Source: Eremophila alpestris peregrina (Eukaryota > Chordata > Aves > Passeriformes > Alaudidae). From it: a DNA stretch of 64,000 nt. Below the pieces are notes generated by a model. The model did no database searches and was not told the DNA's origin. It worked only from the letters and a program-made list of their open reading frames with translations. Location: contig WMCF01000003.1 in assembly GCA_009792885.1 (NCBI GenBank), positions 12,493,974-12,557,973 of the forward strand, written 5' to 3'. Positions 60,111 to 64,000 of this stretch are shown here, piece after piece. Made by a program: the position numbers and the translations under genes. Positions within the stretch are counted from its first letter, which is position 1. Each line of letters starts with the position of its first letter.

Positions 60111-63100
60111 TATTAATTGTGACTAGGACAGCACGTATAGAATCATTAAGTAGTAGGTGTTCCTACATTTTAAAGAATAAATATCCTGGTTTTTAGGAAA
60201 CATTTTGATTGTAAAAATCCAAAGGCATTGGTACATTTGAGTGCCTAAAACTCTTCCACTTTGAAAAAGAAGTATTACTTTTGAAGTTAGTTTGAAGACT
60301 ATTAATGTAGTTGGTCCCTTGTAGAAGTCAAGAATAGTACATACAGCAAAATTCAGGCACTTTAAATTATCGTTAGAGAGAGTAGATTTTCCTAAGGCTA
60401 GTTCTGACTTATAAATAAAGTCAAATGCTTTTCAAACATTTCTTTATGACTCCATGGGTTTATCCACTTCTGCTTTCAGCATTTTTCCCATCTCCCTTCA
60501 GAAAGATTAGATCATCTTTGCATTTGACCACAGAAGAAGGTATGTATATGTGCTTAACTTAAACTTAATACCTTTTCTTCTTTTATCACTTGACACTTGG
60601 CAGCTGAAGTTCTGTTGTTTCTCAAATCTGTTGAAAGAATCTTAATGCCATTTATTGCTAAGTGTGTGCCTGAATTGCTTGAATATGTAGTACACTGATT
60701 TGAATCAGGTGTGAATATAGCTGTACTAGAATGCTAGTCACTAAATTTGGGAATACAACTCTCAGTACTTCACAGTTAAGTATGAATACATTTATTGTTC
60801 AGAGAGTAAATGGAAGTTGATGCATTTTATTCATGCTGCTAATAAAGTCATTTATTAAATACATTGAAGAGATGTCTTAGCAGAGATATGAAAATATCTC
60901 TTTGTGAGTGACAGAATTTGATAACATAGCAGTGTGTGTGTTTCAGATCCTGCTGGGAGGCTGGTGGAGGCACCTCTTCCCTTTAATCTTGGTCCTCAGA
61001 CTTTGATTGAGTTGTTTTTGTACACAGAAACTAAGGAAAGAACTTCCTTTCTTTTGTCCTTTGTAGTTTTTTCCCTATTCTGAGATTTTCTGTAAACTGA
61101 CACTTTAGTAGGAGTGGGAAGTCTTTAAGATTAGAAAAGGAGTTTCAGTAGCTCCAGTCTGAAGCCCTAAGATCTCTACTTACTACCCAGACTCCCTCTC
61201 ATTTCACAGTTATTTCATCTTTGCTAATTTTCCTTTGGAAAGACTGACTACTTTTTCAGTTTAATTAATTGACAAATCTACAATTTTAGCTGTAGTACTG
61301 ACATTTCCACTTATTGTTTTAATTTTCTCACTGTTGCCTTTACAACTCCTCACATGAAAAATGGGGACAAGAACAAAATGCAAAATTACTTTCTCTTGCT
61401 TTGGCCTGGCTTCTCACCATAGTCTTTGTACACTTTCATCTTTTTCTCTCTTGTGAAGAAATATGTCTGGTACCTGATTGTCTTCCAGTTTCTTTGCACA
61501 GCCCACTGCATGCATCCCATCTCCTTCCCATCCTATTTCTCCATTTCTCAGTCTCATTCAGTTGCTCATACACAATATAGATACTTATATGTATGTTTTC
61601 CATCAAAAAACTGCTTTGTTTCTAGTTGCCTCTACAACTGCTTGTTGTCTTTCATCCCCTGTTGCTAAGACCAACAAATATTCATGTACTGTCTCTAAAC
61701 AACTGAGGCCTTGTACTTTTTCTTCCAGTTCTGTGCTAGATGTTTCTCACCATGTGCTGGTAAAAGTGCATGCTTGCAAGGCATTCTTCACATGCTCTCA
61801 CCAACAGCCTTTTAAGAATTCCATTTCTTTTCTCACTTTGGACACTGACTAATGGCAGCCTAATCTATAAGCACAAATTCAGTTAATTTGTTTCACTGAT
61901 GCTTTGTACTGATAATCTGCATTTAGTTTACTACAAATTTATTTCATACACAAACTAAAATTTCTATATCTGTGGAGGGTCAGGTCAAGCTCAACATGAT
62001 CAAACCAGAGTTTATTAGTCCTTCCCCAAAGCCTTCCTCACTTCATAATTCATCCTGAGCAATATCACATCCTGCCCATTCAAGCTGTTGACCTGAGCAT
62101 TTTTTGCAATTCTGGCCTCTTACAAGTTTTCATATTATTTCAGTGCTTAGGTTTTATTAATTATTTTTGCTTAATTAAAATAATTCTGTCCATTTACACA
62201 GAAAAGGCCCCTATTCCCAACTTGTATTCCTTTCTTGCTTTCAGCCAACTCCTTCCCATGCTGGTTTTTTTCAGATGATCACCTACACAGAATGTTTCTG
62301 CAAAATCATTTCCCTAGTTCAGTTCTTGGACATGTCTAAGCTTCTGTACTTACTCAAATAAATAATCCTGCCCTTAACTGGTCCACAACATTAGCCTCCA
62401 TTTAACTGAGAACCATTTTTAACATTTTTACATCTTTGACCTCATACTGTTTCTCACACTTGAGAGGAAGTCCCCATGGCCATCCAAATATGGTCATATA
62501 TGCTAATATAGCATCCTCTTTCAAAACTAGAAAATGTGGGATGTGATTCAGGGGCTGAAACTACCATCTGTCCTGCTGAAGGATATTGTCTCCTTGTTTC
62601 ACTTATGTCACCTCTTTTCATCTTTTCATTCTAAGCTAGAGAAAGGTATTGTGTTCGAACAGCATCAAGCACAGCAGGGATATGATCTTGAACCAGCACT
62701 CTTACACATGGCACCAATATAAATAAATAGTTGTGGTATTATATTTTTATGCCAGAAAGTAGTCTCAAGCCTAATTCCTTGTCCTTGTGGGGAACTATGT
62801 GCCATAAATATGGACATGTGGAAACTGGAAGTTTTAAAAAGAAATGGCTTAGGAAGTAGATCTTGTCCTGAGAAATCAAAGGGAGAAGCATCGATTTTGT
62901 TTTGTTGTTATATCTGCATTCTGCATATTTGAAATTGCAAGGCTGCAGAGGAAGTCTAGCTTCCTTTATATTTCCTGTTATGCTGATATCTCAGAATACA
63001 TAGAGTAGCAGACCTGACCAAGCAAAATACAGTGAGACAAACCCCTTTCTGGTGATAAACATTACAAGCTTTATCCTTTCCAAGAGAACAACTAATATTT

Positions 63101-63137
63101 AGATTGATTTATTGTCTTCTAATATATATATAATATT

Positions 63138-63159
63138 AGTATGATTATTAAATCATACT
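63138..63159. repeat. 9-bp hairpin with 4-base loop
   Basis: AGTATGATT (63138-63146) and AATCATACT (63151-63159) are exact reverse complements separated by ATTA. The region is strongly A+T-rich, so chance is a sufficient explanation. Confidence 0.75.
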
Positions 63160-64000
63160 GTTAAAAGTTAATTTAATACACCATATTTTGTATTTATATT
63201 GGCAAATGTTAGTTACACAGATCTGATTCTGGATTGAATTGAAAACTGACTAGCTCATATAGACTATCCTGTAATCAGTAGAATCAATAATTTTGAATAA
63301 ATCAAATACTCAATGAGCTACATATGAATTATAGATCACCAATTATTCATAAAAATCCACAGTGAAATTTCAATTGCATCTACAAACTAAGAAAATCTGA
63401 GACTGAATGTATCCATATCTGTGTGTCTTTTTATGGTTTACGTAAATCCTTGCTAATGAGGGTGTATTTATGAGTAATAAGAATAATCTCAACACTACTT
63501 TCCAGGTGTATTTAAGCATGTCATCTTATAGCTTGTTAAAGATTTCTATTTTAATGGTTTAATGGAAAATTTAAATTTTATTCTTTCATATTCATACATT
63601 TATCTGTGATTTTGGGGAAGTCTAAATTAATTTACTTTTTTCCAGAAAGGGGAAAAAATACAAAGTGCTCATATCATTCCCTTGACAAGTTGCTGTGTCA
63701 GAGCTGCCCAAAATACACACCACATTCACCATAATTTACATGGTTAGCATATTTATTTTGGGAAAACTTTACACTTGTTAGTCACACCTTGCACTAATAG
63801 GACAACTCTCAGCAAAGACATTTCTTACAGATGCTGTGGAACTCTCAAGCATCATGATAGAGAGGCATAGGTTATTATCAATTGCTTTTGAATTGCTCCT
63901 CCATCTTCTTTATTCACTGTTTTCCCTAGAACTGAGTGCAGGAGAGAATGAAAAAGAAGACTGTAGCTTCCTTTTGTCTGTGACTCAGAAGTGCAGCTAG

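Larger units (their letters stand above)
59125..64000. other. Gene-free stretch with a palindrome cluster
   Basis: No gene or transposon is recognised after the SINE. The 59.88-60.11 kb segment is rich in inverted repeats, listed separately. A TA-rich run near 63120-63135 is a simple repeat. The longest open frame (61478-61852, 124 codons) is low in charged residues, overlaps another frame and has no family motif. Confidence 0.6.

Noticed and set aside
60135..60155. TAGAATCATTAAGT resembling a reversed CR1 tail
   Set aside because: The next CR1 3' UTR blocks (GGTTGGAA, GTCCAACC) are absent.

Overview
The window looks like A+T-rich, non-coding nuclear DNA from a bird, most likely a passerine. 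The bird assignment rests on four CR1-type LINE fragments with typical avian 3' tails (TCACAGAATC- or ATTCTATGATT-like) and reverse-transcriptase remnants. The passerine assignment rests on one short element at 58995-59124: a tRNA-Ile-like head fused to a CR1 3' tail, the architecture of the passerine SINE family TguSINE1. No bacterial operon, rRNA, functional tRNA, CRISPR array or intact cellular gene was found. No open frame carries a protein family I recognise, apart from decayed CR1 ORF2 pieces.

Layout. 1-12979: unannotated single-copy-like DNA. 12980-13336: minus-strand CR1 3' end, followed 430 bp later by a tiny plus-strand CR1 tail (13767-13828). 13829-36858: long gene-free stretch with a 30-A homopolymer, two homeodomain-core-rich blocks that look like conserved non-coding elements, and a CpG cluster near 19.9-20.3 kb beside a CTCF-like site. 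36859 to about 38035: an old, decayed minus-strand CR1. 38036-45781: gene-free, with short tandem and inverted repeats. 45782-45909: a technical artefact (next paragraph). 45910-48511: gene-free, with an 11-bp G-rich tandem repeat. 48512 to about 50400: the best-preserved CR1, minus strand, with recognisable but frameshifted reverse transcriptase. 50401-58994: gene-free, with a perfect 12-bp inverted repeat and a small CpG-rich patch. 58995-59124: the SINE. 59125-64000: gene-free, with a dense nest of palindromes at 59.88-60.11 kb that includes a perfect 16-bp TCF/LEF-like palindrome.

The most important observation is not biological. Positions 45828-45863 are two head-to-head copies of the synthetic 19-bp Tn5 mosaic end used in transposase-based sequencing libraries, the left copy lacking its outer two bases. 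They lie between two exact copies of a 46-bp genomic segment. This is almost certainly library adaptor left in the assembly, with about 82 bp of false sequence.

I found no convincing new biological system. There is no gene network to describe: the window is intergenic or intronic DNA whose functional content, if any, would be regulatory. Repeat families and motifs were identified by eye, without alignment or database search, so element ends are approximate.
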